From contig NZ_FUZA01000014.1 in assembly GCF_900167945.1 (NCBI RefSeq), positions 1-54,189 of the forward strand: 54,189 nucleotides of DNA, given 5' to 3'. The notes under the pieces were generated by a model, which was not told the origin of the DNA, searched no databases, and saw only the letters and a program-made list of their open reading frames with translations. The stretch is from Dyadobacter psychrophilus. GTDB taxonomy: Bacteria; Bacteroidota; Bacteroidia; Cytophagales; Spirosomataceae. Numbering within the stretch: the first letter of the stretch is position 1; the number at the start of each line of letters is the position of its first letter. A program made the position numbers and the translations under genes. Shown one piece after another: positions 16,880-25,152 of this stretch.

Positions 16880-17545
16880 ATGATCTTCACAACCGCAGGC
16901 GAAAAGGGTGGGAGTGGCCGCAGCACAATTGCGGAGCATTTTACCGTGTGGCTGTCTAAACAGGGTTTTGATGTCCTTTTGATTGATGCTGACGAGCAGG
17001 GCACCGCAAGCGATTTTACCGCATGGCGTGAGCAAACTCTTGATGGAAATGTCGGTTATACATTGGTGCAGCTTGTAGGTGCAAATCTGCGCAAACAGGT
17101 CGAAACCATGAAGTCAAAATACGACCATATTGTGATTGATACAGGGGGGCGAGACACGACCAGTCAACGTGCTGCTTTGTTCGCATCCGATGTTGCAATC
17201 ATCCCGATCCAGCCACGCAGCCATGATATCTGGACGCTGGCTAAATTCACTGAAATTCTGGAAGAAATACAGGCGACGCGCGCGACGCCATTAATTGCGT
17301 ACACATTCCTGAACCGTGCGGATATAACTTCAGCGGATAACCGGGAATCAGCGGAAGCATTGTCGGCCATCGAGCAGATGACATTCATAGATTGTCCGGT
17401 CAAAAACCGTAAGGCATATCCAAACTCCGGATCAGCCGGATTGACAGTTTTTGAAATGGGGGAGAAGGCCGACCTAAAAGCCATTAACGAAATTACTGAA
17501 CTTTTTAAACGCATTAGTCATGTCAATATCAACGTCACCGCCTAA
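16880..17545 (+). CDS. parA: ParA-family partition ATPase with variant Walker A
   Basis: A 221-residue ParA/MinD-type ATPase. The deviant Walker A motif is EKGGSGRSTIAEH at residues 8-20: the signature Lys9 is present, but the phosphate-binding Lys of GK(S/T) is replaced by Arg14. The switch I region LIDADEQGTASDF and the Walker B-like HIVIDTGGRD are normal. It lacks an N-terminal helix-turn-helix, as in small type Ib ParA. It partitions plasmid copies along the nucleoid with a centromere-binding partner, here presumably the overlapping gene at 17520. RCGTTAAA repeats precede it. The Arg substitution could lower ATP turnover. Confidence 0.9.
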   Translation: MIFTTAGEKGGSGRSTIAEHFTVWLSKQGFDVLLIDADEQGTASDFTAWREQTLDGNVGYTLVQLVGANLRKQVETMKSKYDHIVIDTGGRDTTSQRAALFASDVAIIPIQPRSHDIWTLAKFTEILEEIQATRATPLIAYTFLNRADITSADNRESAEALSAIEQMTFIDCPVKNRKAYPNSGSAGLTVFEMGEKADLKAINEITELFKRISHVNINVTA

Positions 17546-17816
17546 GAAGAAGGTATCGGAACAACAGATCGAAGCTGTTGTCAATAAAGGCGGCAAAACT
17601 ACGGTGGAGAGCAAATCTGAATCTGCAGATCTAAATTCAACCAAAAGCATTAAGCTAATTATGACGGTTGATGAAATGGAAAAGATCAAGGAACTGCGCG
17701 ACAAACGCCCGGCCAGAAGCCGCAGCCGCAAGATCTCGATATCCGTGCACGATTGGGTTATTGAAGCCGTACAGGAGAAAATCGAGCGGGAACGCCGAAA
17801 ATATAGCGTTCAATAG
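17520..17816 (+). CDS. Small partition partner / DNA-binding protein
   Basis: A 98-residue basic protein overlapping the end of parA by 26 bp, the usual arrangement for the centromere-binding partner of a type Ib ParA. The N-terminal half is disordered and Lys/Ser-rich. The C-terminal half (SIKLIMTVDEMEKIKELRDKR and SRKISISVHDWVIEAVQEKI) reads as strand-helix-helix, compatible with a ribbon-helix-helix dimer. The likely targets are the flanking RCGTTAAA repeats. The function is inferred from position. Confidence 0.7.
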   Translation: MSISTSPPKKKVSEQQIEAVVNKGGKTTVESKSESADLNSTKSIKLIMTVDEMEKIKELRDKRPARSRSRKISISVHDWVIEAVQEKIERERRKYSVQ

Positions 17817-17818
17817 AG

Positions 17819-17849
17819 CGTTAAAACTAACATTATTTTTAACGTTAAA
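17819..17849 (+). promoter_or_regulatory. Two RCGTTAAA repeats upstream of rep
   Basis: GCGTTAAA (17819-17826) and ACGTTAAA (17842-17849) repeat the motif found before parA and lie within 45 bp of the rep start, suggesting coordinated control of parA and rep. Confidence 0.5.
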
Positions 17850-17860
17850 GTAAACGCTAA

Positions 17861-18799
17861 ATGAGTGCTAAAAAAGACGTAGAAAAAGATGTTAAACCAA
17901 AACCAGACGGAACCTCAAAAGTTGCTGTTCGCAGGTCAAAGCTCATTTATGAAGCTTACCAGGAAGAACCGGACGACCGTGAAATGCTCTTTCAGGCTGC
18001 GGCCATGTGTCAGGTGTTCCTGCCGCGCCGGGAGCCATTGACTCCGAGTGAGGTCTGGGAGACTGAAAGCGGCAAGTTCACTATGACGGTGATCCCGCTG
18101 CCGGTGATGAACCCTGCCACGCACAAAAACGAATATATCGGACTCCCATACGGTACGAAGGCCCGCATCATCCTGGCGAACCTGAACGCCATCGCCGTGC
18201 AGACCCAAAATCGGGTCATAGACGTGAGTTCGAACAATCTGACACAATTTGTCAAGGAAATCGGAATGACGGACGGAGGGAGCCAAATATCGGGCGTACG
18301 AGATCAAATTGCGCGACTATCTAATTCCATCATGCGTCTGACCTTTGACGGGGCAGAGTGGCAGGATAACACCAACATGCCGATCGTAAGCCGGTTTACC
18401 GTATTCAAGGACAGCAACCAGCAACGCTGGCCAGAACAGATCGAATTGTCGGAGCAGTATTTTAAAAATCTGGTCGAGCATGCTGTGCCGCTTCCAAAGC
18501 TTCACCTTGCCGCCCTGAGCAATAACGCGACCGCCATTGATCTGTATTGCTTTCTCGCGCACCGTCTGCACCGCATTCCAAAGGGGAAACCGCAGTTTCT
18601 GGCATGGAAAACGTTAAAAGACCAGTTTGGGGGTGAATATACGCGGATGACTGATTTTAGGACAAATTTCAAGAAGACCTGGGACTTGGTAAGAACCTTG
18701 TATACAGACGCTAAGATCGAGCAAAAAGGCACGCGCGGGATGTTGCTGCACAACAGTCCAACTCCAATTCCGCAGCAGCTATTTATGTTTGCTAAATAA
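17861..18799 (+). CDS. RepA-type plasmid replication initiator
   Basis: A 312-residue initiator resembling the plasmid RepA_C family. After a charged N-terminus come QAAAMCQVFLPRREP, TVIPLPVMN, the conserved YGTKARIILANLNAIAVQTQ and a long helical segment (ISGVRDQIARLSNSIMRLTFDG). Toward the C-terminus is a winged-helix-like region (AIDLYCFLAHRLHRIPKGKPQFLAWKTLKDQFG). It is full length. It follows parA and the partner gene, with RCGTTAAA repeats in between. Three 23-bp iterons and a DnaA box downstream form the likely origin, to which this protein would bind. Confidence 0.85.
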   Translation: MSAKKDVEKDVKPKPDGTSKVAVRRSKLIYEAYQEEPDDREMLFQAAAMCQVFLPRREPLTPSEVWETESGKFTMTVIPLPVMNPATHKNEYIGLPYGTKARIILANLNAIAVQTQNRVIDVSSNNLTQFVKEIGMTDGGSQISGVRDQIARLSNSIMRLTFDGAEWQDNTNMPIVSRFTVFKDSNQQRWPEQIELSEQYFKNLVEHAVPLPKLHLAALSNNATAIDLYCFLAHRLHRIPKGKPQFLAWKTLKDQFGGEYTRMTDFRTNFKKTWDLVRTLYTDAKIEQKGTRGMLLHNSPTPIPQQLFMFAK

Positions 18800-18838
18800 T
18801 TGTTAATAAGTTAATTATATCCAGAATAACGACTATTT

Positions 18839-19045
18839 CACGGTATTGCCGTGTTTTTGTCTCAATAATAAGCATAACTATCAGTAAATCAGTATATTAA
18901 ATATTAAATAACGAGTAAACCACGGTACAATAGCAATTTTATGTTGATAAGTCTGTGTAAAAGCTTGTGGATAAGTAGGTTATGCACCGTGATTTTGTCG
19001 TTGAAATCACCGTGATTTACTCGAGAAAGGCACCGTGATTTTGTC
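18839..19045. other. Iteron origin of replication (oriV)
   Basis: CACCGTGATTT begins at 18985, 19008 and 19031, exactly 23 bp apart. Copies 1 and 3 extend to TTGTC. A diverged copy (CCGTGTTTTTGTC) lies near 18849 next to an inverted CACGGT...CCGTG, and CCACGGT recurs near 18920. A perfect DnaA box, TGTGGATAA, is at 18966-18974, and AT-rich DNA surrounds it. This is the architecture of an iteron-controlled plasmid origin, immediately after rep. Confidence 0.85.
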
Positions 19046-19168
19046 CCACAACCCTTTATTTAAAAACAAATAAAAAATACTATTATTAGCTGAAAAAATT
19101 GTTGAAAACTGATGAGGGAAAGAGGGGGGCGGTGAACTAACTTCTTAGTTATTGATTTTATCTATATC

Positions 19169-19738
19169 ATGTGTAGCACGCCTGAGATTTTTGAAAAGAA
19201 GTTGAGATTTATTGAGAAATATAATCCGACTAAAACTGTTGAAGCCGCTTTATCAAGCTCATTTGATGCGGCTCTACAACGTAATCCCATTTATAATAAG
19301 GACGCCAGCACGTTTCGAAGAAAAGAGATCAAAGCTTTTTGTTCGAGCGAACTGCTTAGAATATCTAGAAAGTATATTGATGTCGTAACAGTCAAAGAAT
19401 ATGAGAATGATATTTTGGAGTTACAGTCTTTGATGAATGAAAGATATCATGCGTACTTTGATGAAAACGGATTTAAAATTTCTCATTCTCAAAAGAGCCT
19501 TTCGGTATTTTTAAAGATTATGTGGTTGATTGGGAAAATCAAAATGCCACCATTATGCCCGGTTGATAGAACAATATTGATCGCTGCTGGCGAGAAAAAT
19601 CCTGACGCATGGACTAGCGTCAATTCAATGCCAGAATACCGTAAACATATTCGTATTTTAAAGCATGCTGCTAGAAATCATAAGTGTCCCAATCTTGCGT
19701 GTTGGGAAATTTACCATTTTAAGGTAGAGGATAAATGA
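19169..19738 (+). CDS. Hypothetical protein (189 residues)
   Basis: A soluble protein of unknown function. A helical N-terminus (PEIFEKKLRFIEKYNPTKTVE) is followed by LSVFLKIMWLIGKIKMPPLCPVDRTILIAAG and a C-terminal HIRILKHAARNHKCPNLACWE. The PPLCPVDR...W...YR motif recurs in uncharacterised plasmid and phage proteins I have seen, but no function is known to me. Its stop overlaps the start of the primase gene by 4 bp (ATGA), so the two are translationally coupled. Confidence 0.65.
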   Translation: MCSTPEIFEKKLRFIEKYNPTKTVEAALSSSFDAALQRNPIYNKDASTFRRKEIKAFCSSELLRISRKYIDVVTVKEYENDILELQSLMNERYHAYFDENGFKISHSQKSLSVFLKIMWLIGKIKMPPLCPVDRTILIAAGEKNPDAWTSVNSMPEYRKHIRILKHAARNHKCPNLACWEIYHFKVEDK

Positions 19739-20757
19739 ACATCAAAGATGCCAAATCCATCCCACTCGATGAGTTCCTGGATCGCCAGGGCTACACCGGC
19801 AAGCTGAAAGCCGGGCGCCTTTGGTATGCCATCCGGGAAGAGAGCCACGCTAGCTTCGTGCTGACGCGGGACCGGTTTGCCTGGTATGACCACGGGCTGG
19901 GGGTAGGAGGGAACATAATCGACTGGCCGATCACATACAAGAATGCCCGTGACGTTTCGGCATCCATCGGATATATTGCGGGGGTCATGGGTTCGGGCTA
20001 TATTGTCCAGCCCGACAGAGTGCAGTTCAAAAAAATGGAACCCGAATTGCCTCACTACACGCTGGTCGCTGTTGATGATTTCGAGCCGTACAATCGCCGT
20101 GAGCTGACTGCCCATGCAAAGCACCTGGCCAGCCGCGGGATCAATCCTGAACGAGCTGCGCCTTACCTGACCGATATTAAATTCGCCCTGCGAGAAGATC
20201 CCAAATCTCTGCTTTATGGCTTCGGAATGATTAACGAGCAGGAGGGTTACGAGGTCCGATCGAAACTTTTCTCGACCAGCGGCTATAAGAAAACCACGGT
20301 AGGAGGGAAGGGCGTTTCCGTGATCCGGGCACGTAACAGCGATCATAAAACTGAGGACTGGCATACAAAGACGTGGCTGGCTTTTTACTCCATGATGGAC
20401 TTTCTGACGTTCATCACGACCGACCATAGCGAGATCGGCACATATAACTTTATCGTGATGCATGGTGATGCAATGATCCATAAAGCAGCCGAATATCTGA
20501 ACACGCTGCTGGCCGGAACTATCCATCATTATTGTCATCTGGACAGTAACGGAAACGGGCAGCGTGCAATGCTTGACCTAATGGGGGAGATGCCCGACTG
20601 GAAGCACGGCGACATGTCCTATCAGTACCACGAGTTCAAAGATATGAACGAAAAGCACATGTACGAATTGAAGCTGGATTACAGACCGGCAGCAGGGAAC
20701 ACCCATCGGTCGTTTCAGAACATCCAAAAGCCTAAGCCACGTTCCAAAAAGGTTTAA
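19735..20757 (+). CDS. Toprim-domain mobilisation primase-like protein
   Basis: A 340-residue protein of the Bacteroidota plasmid primase type. The N-terminus (NIKDAKSIPLDEFLDRQGYTG) and RFAWYDHGLGVGGNIIDWPI match the CHC2-like zinc-finger region of DnaG-type primases, although the Cys ligands are not kept. A toprim-like domain follows from about residue 165: LYGFGMINEQEGYEV, KTWLAFYSMMDFLTFIT (normally a fold with an acidic E/D pair, here MMDF) and a HYCHLDSNGNGQRAM strand carrying the DxN/DxD-like acidic end. These proteins probably prime the transferred or replicating strand. The start overlaps the upstream stop by 4 bp. Confidence 0.75.
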   Translation: MNIKDAKSIPLDEFLDRQGYTGKLKAGRLWYAIREESHASFVLTRDRFAWYDHGLGVGGNIIDWPITYKNARDVSASIGYIAGVMGSGYIVQPDRVQFKKMEPELPHYTLVAVDDFEPYNRRELTAHAKHLASRGINPERAAPYLTDIKFALREDPKSLLYGFGMINEQEGYEVRSKLFSTSGYKKTTVGGKGVSVIRARNSDHKTEDWHTKTWLAFYSMMDFLTFITTDHSEIGTYNFIVMHGDAMIHKAAEYLNTLLAGTIHHYCHLDSNGNGQRAMLDLMGEMPDWKHGDMSYQYHEFKDMNEKHMYELKLDYRPAAGNTHRSFQNIQKPKPRSKKV

Positions 20758-20774
20758 TGCTGTGTCTTGATAGA

Positions 20775-21656
20775 TTAAGTCAGAAAATCAAGCCAATAAT
20801 TGATTCTGGAAGGCAATATATTTCTATGCTTGCAGACAAAATAGAATAACTCACTTGCTGACAGTACTGTGACATCATCAGAATCAGCCTGAACTTTTCC
20901 GTTAGTTGAGAACAAATAAATGTGGTCAGCAATCCCTCGAAGCCGTTCATCAAGCCCTACATTCCCTTGTTTTACCTGGGCGACAGCTGTTTGTGATGTG
21001 ATTGAATGTTTTAGAATGAATTCATATCCAATGGTTGCTGGTTTGCACGAACTGGGAATTATGCAATACCCCTTAATCTTTTGGAGATAAAGACCGACAA
21101 CATCTTCACAGTCGTCGGCACCGATAAATTTAAAAAATGTTGCCTCAGTAATTCCTTCACTTGTTAAATCAGTTTCAAATTTATTTCTGTCAATTTCACG
21201 TGAAAAGGCCCATTTAGTAAATTGGTGCATTAGTGGTTCGTGGATTGCCTGGAAAGATTTAGCCGGACGAAAGCAGGCAATAATTTTTCCAGGAATATTT
21301 TCTTCGCTTCCAATCTCAATCCATTCACACTCTCTCTGATTGGGAATATCCAATTCTATATGCAATGGATCATTTGAATAGAACCAGTCAGATTTAATGC
21401 ATCCTAAGTAGTATTTCCCATTCAGATCGCGTGCCCAAATATATTCTCCTGGAACAGGTTTATTAGCAAAGATAACGGATGGAACAGACCCGTTATACTT
21501 TTTACGTACTGCCTGTTCGTATTCACTTGGGCTTTTAACTTCCTCAGAAACCGGCCAACCTATCCCAGAGATGTTATTTTTTATGCAATAATCAACAACG
21601 TCGTCATGTGTCTTCCCGTTTTTAGGATCGGGTCTAATATGTAATCGCCAAAGCAT
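20775..21656 (-). CDS. Putative PD-(D/E)XK-like nuclease (unknown family)
   Basis: I take the ATG at 21656 (MLWRLHIRPDPKNGK) as the start. The frame opens at 21698 with 14 further residues. The N-terminal half contains W-R-L-x-I-R-P and NISGIGWPV, then YIWARDLNGKYYLGCI, resembling a small beta barrel. In the C-terminal half, TIGYEFILKH is followed by AVAQVKQGNVGLD, DHIYLFSTNG and a closing helix, the order expected for a PD-(D/E)XK nuclease (acidic residue, then Q-x-K). The exact catalytic set is uncertain. It lies 67-109 bp after the HEPN-like gene on the same strand. A nuclease plus HEPN pairing would suggest a defence module. This is inferred. Confidence 0.55.
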   Translation of the reverse strand: MLWRLHIRPDPKNGKTHDDVVDYCIKNNISGIGWPVSEEVKSPSEYEQAVRKKYNGSVPSVIFANKPVPGEYIWARDLNGKYYLGCIKSDWFYSNDPLHIELDIPNQRECEWIEIGSEENIPGKIIACFRPAKSFQAIHEPLMHQFTKWAFSREIDRNKFETDLTSEGITEATFFKFIGADDCEDVVGLYLQKIKGYCIIPSSCKPATIGYEFILKHSITSQTAVAQVKQGNVGLDERLRGIADHIYLFSTNGKVQADSDDVTVLSASELFYFVCKHRNILPSRINYWLDFLT

Positions 21657-21764
21657 TTTTTGATATAGAAATGGTTGATATAGACAAGATAAAAACACTA
21701 GTTTACTACTATTGCTGAGGTAATTTTGCTGTTAAATAAAGCCAATGTTGGATTTTAGGCATGT

Positions 21765-22559
21765 TTATTCTCGCTCCGGAATGTATTCAGTAATCTCAAA
21801 ATCAGGATCGTGATCAAATACCTTAATACAGTACACGGTCAACGACTCTTTAATTCTTGTGATCAAATTACTAAGGTCATAGAACGTGATATTAATGCTA
21901 TTACCAGCCTTTACATCAAAGCTTTTTAAGTCTTTTGCAGTTTTTTCTGTGATAATTCTGTTGTTATGTAATATGTCATTTCTGAATAATCTCATGCTTC
22001 CTAAAACGTCAAACTGAATTAGCTCTCTATCTTGGTCTACGGCAACGCTTATTTTCTCCCTATATTCTCTTTCCCAGTGCTCAAATATTAAAACGATTGC
22101 ATACGCTGCCAGGCTTAGGTAGTTTTCTCCGTTTATTGAGTTTCTATTTTTGACTTTGCCCAAGGTTGATTTATGTAAAACATAACTGTTTCTATCAAAG
22201 CCGTCTGGGCTTGCATACACATAAGTATATTCGTCTGTCTTTAAATGATCATTTTTTTGATCCTGTAAAATACCATCAAAGATAGAATTGTAACCCTGAG
22301 TACTGTCAAGATACAGACCATATATATTGTCACAAATAGCTAAGAATTCATTTGATGCTTGTAGGAAAGCATCTAAATTTCTGTTATTTCCGTCTTTTTT
22401 AGCTTTTTTAATAAAAGGACGTCCTCTGTTATTAAGCTCGCTTTTAGCATATTCTTTTAAGTTTAATTTTCCTTCCAGAAATGTTGTGAGGATATCATCC
22501 GATACATCTTTAAATAGAAGATTGATATCATAAACGCCATTTGATTCTTTTTGGGCCAT
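21765..22559 (-). CDS. HEPN-like protein with R-N-D-I-L-H motif
   Basis: A 264-residue, mostly helical protein. Residues about 180-205 (DVLGSMRLFRNDILHNNRII) contain R-x4-H, the catalytic signature of HEPN ribonucleases, in a helix that follows AYAIVLIFEHWEREYREKIS. The C-terminal part (INITFYDLSNLITRIKESL) is also characteristic of HEPN-type proteins of this kind. The N-terminal half is unrecognised. HEPN domains act as RNA-cleaving effectors in abortive defence. Upstream of the putative nuclease gene on the same strand, it may form a two-gene unit. Activity would need biochemical proof. Confidence 0.6.
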   Translation of the reverse strand: MAQKESNGVYDINLLFKDVSDDILTTFLEGKLNLKEYAKSELNNRGRPFIKKAKKDGNNRNLDAFLQASNEFLAICDNIYGLYLDSTQGYNSIFDGILQDQKNDHLKTDEYTYVYASPDGFDRNSYVLHKSTLGKVKNRNSINGENYLSLAAYAIVLIFEHWEREYREKISVAVDQDRELIQFDVLGSMRLFRNDILHNNRIITEKTAKDLKSFDVKAGNSINITFYDLSNLITRIKESLTVYCIKVFDHDPDFEITEYIPERE

Positions 22560-22590
22560 AAATATGCTAATTAAGAAGTTAGTCTACCAT

Positions 22591-23073
22591 TTATTCCTCA
22601 CGGTTAATGAGTATAATGCCTTTTTTGTCCTCCGTGACCAGATAGTTTTCTTTTGGAATGAAAAGTTCTCCGTTTTCATTCTGTACAAAGTGCCTGGAAA
22701 TGAAATTCCACTTCGTTTCAGCAAGCTCAATTTTCTCCTTATCAGCCATGGCATCTTTTATCATAAAGGCGCCCAGACAGCATAAAAGAAAAGCGGAAAA
22801 TACCAAGCTTACCGCCACGATGTTTTGACCAATGCCGGTAGACAGGTTCCCCCACCATATAGTCCAGGCAGAAGCGTTATACCCGTAGTGGTTGTTATAA
22901 GTAACCGGCTTGATCGTTTCATTCACCTTCGCAGCGGCCTGTTCAATCTTGTCAACGGATTTCTCGACAGCCAACATCAGTGGTACGATCTCGGGCTCAA
23001 TTGCTGATTCTGATAAGTTAAAGCGGAGTGCCAGCCTGTGGCGTTCCGCGGCGAGGTTTGTATGTTTTTCCAT
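22591..23073 (-). CDS. Membrane protein associated with the mobilisation locus
   Basis: A 160-residue protein with one clear transmembrane helix (QNIVAVSLVFSAFLLCCLGAFMI, about residues 83-105) preceded by a helical cytoplasmic part (AVEKSVDKIEQAAAKVNETI) and followed by a charged tail. Its first codon overlaps the stop of the interrupted mobilisation ParA (23073), so the two belong to one operon with the gene at 45184. This trio is often found beside MobC/relaxase genes in Bacteroidota. The role may be membrane anchoring of the relaxosome, which is inferred. Confidence 0.65.
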   Translation of the reverse strand: MEKHTNLAAERHRLALRFNLSESAIEPEIVPLMLAVEKSVDKIEQAAAKVNETIKPVTYNNHYGYNASAWTIWWGNLSTGIGQNIVAVSLVFSAFLLCCLGAFMIKDAMADKEKIELAETKWNFISRHFVQNENGELFIPKENYLVTEDKKGIILINREE

Positions 23074-23508
23074 TAGCTAATAATTTCCTGTATTTCCTGC
23101 TGTTTTTTACGGTACATGATCCTGGACATCATACCCAGGGATGCCGGGTCCGGATCAGGCTGGCTGATCAGGTCTATTATTTCCTTAACAGCACCACCAC
23201 TACCCAGGTCACCAAATTGTTTGCAATCTATCCCAAGCTCTTTAAGTTTTTCAACCGCCTTTTCAGCTGTTTCTTTACCGCCAAAAGTGCCCATATTGAC
23301 CACCATTGTTATAGGAAATTGCCCGGCAATTCCAGCAGACACCGCGTTGTAATAATTTACGCAGGAAGCCAGGGCATCACGTCCTGCAACAATGACAAAT
23401 AAACGCAGCATAGTGTCCCTATCTGCCAGTTCCCTGCGCAGTTCATCAGCCAGGTCATCTTCTTGCAGCAGGCGTAGGAATTCAGCCGATTCAGGTGCAC
23501 CAAAATCA
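23073..23508 (-). pseudogene. 3' part of mobilisation-associated ParA, cut by the transposon
   Basis: This is the C-terminal 144 codons of a ParA-like ATPase whose N-terminal part lies at 44878-45149 beyond the transposon. Removing the element and one ATGTA copy restores one open frame of about 235 residues (junction SENYY-IDFGAPES). The fragment from 23411 (MLRLFVIVAG...) could be made from an internal ATG but lacks the Walker A motif. Loss of this protein may reduce mobilisation. Confidence 0.85.
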
Positions 23509-23513
23509 ATGTA
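23509..23513. other. Target-site duplication ATGTA (left)
   Basis: ATGTA abuts the left inverted repeat and is repeated at 44878-44882, the 5-bp duplication characteristic of Tn3-family insertion. Confidence 0.9.
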
Positions 23514-23553
23514 GGGGTAAACTAAAGAAAGGGAGAAAAACCGTCACGACTTT
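23514..23553 (+). repeat. Left terminal inverted repeat of the Tn3-family transposon
   Basis: 40 bp beginning GGGG and ending ACGACTTT. It is the exact reverse complement of 44838-44877. Confidence 0.95.
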
Positions 23554-23725
23554 GATGTAATATTTTTATCGTTCCGTAATATGGTACATTCAATTCTGAG
23601 CCTTGACGCGAATCAAGAACACAACTTATAATAATCTTTGGTTGTCCGAAATATTACATGGATTTTACTGATAAGCAAGATCTCTTGCTATATTGCCGTA
23701 TCTTTCTTTACTTTGTATACAATTA

Positions 23726-23813
23726 CAGGAAATGGTGTCTTCCTGCGGAAACCGCCTTAACACGGCTGATGGCGCCTATTAGGATCAAAAAGTAATTTTG
23801 TTCATCTAATAGG
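23726..23813 (+). promoter_or_regulatory. Fluoride riboswitch (crcB motif) with expression platform
   Basis: The aptamer has the hallmarks of the crcB motif: the P1 pair CAGGAA (23726-23731)/TTCCTG (23740-23745), the loop GGTGTC that pairs with GGCGCC (23771-23776) as the pseudoknot, AACCGCC, and GGCTGATGGCGCCTA. A second hairpin, CCTATTAG (23775-23782) with CTAATAGG (23806-23813), shares the CC of the pseudoknot, so the two structures exclude each other, and it ends 10 nt before the CLC-F start codon. Fluoride binding would free the translation start. It precedes a CLC-F exporter, which fits. Confidence 0.85.
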
Positions 23814-23823
23814 TATATATAAA

Positions 23824-25152
23824 ATGTCAGCTTTCCGTTTCCGTCTTCCCAAGAATCTCGCTTCTTTTTTCTGGCGCAACGCCATTGTATTTTTTACGGT
23901 GAAATGGCTTCTGCTATCAGCATTAGTCGGCGTTCTGGTTGGTTCTGCATCTGCATTATTTCTAGTTTGTCTGGACTGGGCTACCCATTATAGAGAAAGT
24001 CACGTCTGGATCATTTCACTGCTTCCGCTGGCAGGATTTGTCGTCGGATGCATGTACCATTATTTTGGAAAAGAGCTCGAAGCAGGAAACAATCTTTTGC
24101 TGGAAAACATCAACCGTCCCTCCAAAATCATTTCTTTAAAAATGGCACCCTTCGTTCTGATCGGGACGATTGCCACGCACTTGTTTGGTGGGTCAGCCGG
24201 CAGGGAAGGTACCGCTCTGCAGATCGGGGGATCTATCGCAGACCAGTTTACAAGGATCTTCGGGCTGCGCCCACGGGACCGCAGGCTCATTCTCATAGCA
24301 GGAATTGCCGCAGGTTTTGGCTCGGTGTTTGGCACACCACTTGCAGGAGGCATATTCGGTCTTGAAGTATTTTTGATTGGCCGGATAACATATGAGGCGT
24401 TAATCCCAGCTTTTGCTTCTGCCATACTTGCCGATATGACTACAAAAGCCTGGCATGTGGGACATACACATTACCATATTCCATTAGTGGCTGACCTCTC
24501 TGTTTCAAGGGTATTATATGCTGTAATCGCCGGATGTATCTTTGGTGCCTGCTCAGTTCTGTTCAGCAGCCTTACCCATCTTATAAGCAGTATCTTCAAA
24601 AGAAAAATTTCATTTCCACCCTTCCGGCCCATGTTTGGTGGCGCCATTGTTGCCCTTGCTGTACTGGGCCTTGGGACCACCAGGTACATAGGTCTTGGTA
24701 TCCCAGTCATTTTAGAATCTTTCACAACGCAGCTGCCACCGTATGATTTTATGCTTAAGATCATTTTCACAGCACTCACTTTGGGGGCAGCTTTCAAAGG
24801 TGGTGAAGTCACGCCATTATTCTTTATAGGCGCAACCCTTGGAAATGCACTTTCTTATTTTATCCCATTGCCTACAGGGCTTTTGGCGGCAATGGGGTTC
24901 GTAGCTGTTTTTGCAGGTGCAGCCAATACACCAGTTGCATGTATACTGATGGGCATTGAATTATTTGGCGCCGAATGCGGCGTGTATGTTGCTATCGCAT
25001 GTATAATTGCCTACTTCTTTTCCGGACACCGCGGCATTTATGGCTCCCAACTCATTGGCCAATCCAAACACGTCCTATACAGCCAGCATGAAGGTAAAAA
25101 CTTGGCTGACCTAAGGTCTAACCCTAAAAAAACTGCTCATGGAAAACACTGA
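23824..25152 (+). CDS. CLC-F-type fluoride/proton antiporter
   Basis: A 442-residue CLC-family transporter with about ten membrane helices. The signature GGSAGREGTALQIGGS (anion-coordinating loop) is followed by AAGFGSVFGTPLAGGIFGLE and, near the C-terminus, GFVAVFAGAANTPVACILMGIE. In the first selectivity segment AGNNLL replaces the chloride-type GSGIP. That substitution and GREGT mark the fluoride-specific CLC-F branch (EriC-F), a fluoride-proton antiporter that exports toxic fluoride. A fluoride riboswitch lies in its leader. The next gene, DUF190, overlaps by 14 bp. Confidence 0.9.
   Translation: MSAFRFRLPKNLASFFWRNAIVFFTVKWLLLSALVGVLVGSASALFLVCLDWATHYRESHVWIISLLPLAGFVVGCMYHYFGKELEAGNNLLLENINRPSKIISLKMAPFVLIGTIATHLFGGSAGREGTALQIGGSIADQFTRIFGLRPRDRRLILIAGIAAGFGSVFGTPLAGGIFGLEVFLIGRITYEALIPAFASAILADMTTKAWHVGHTHYHIPLVADLSVSRVLYAVIAGCIFGACSVLFSSLTHLISSIFKRKISFPPFRPMFGGAIVALAVLGLGTTRYIGLGIPVILESFTTQLPPYDFMLKIIFTALTLGAAFKGGEVTPLFFIGATLGNALSYFIPLPTGLLAAMGFVAVFAGAANTPVACILMGIELFGAECGVYVAIACIIAYFFSGHRGIYGSQLIGQSKHVLYSQHEGKNLADLRSNPKKTAHGKH

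Noticed and set aside
19711..20538. 275-codon minus-strand frame opposite the primase gene
   Set aside because: It lies entirely antisense to the toprim primase, with Cys/His/Val-rich composition expected from reverse-strand reading of a GC-rich gene. No domain is visible.
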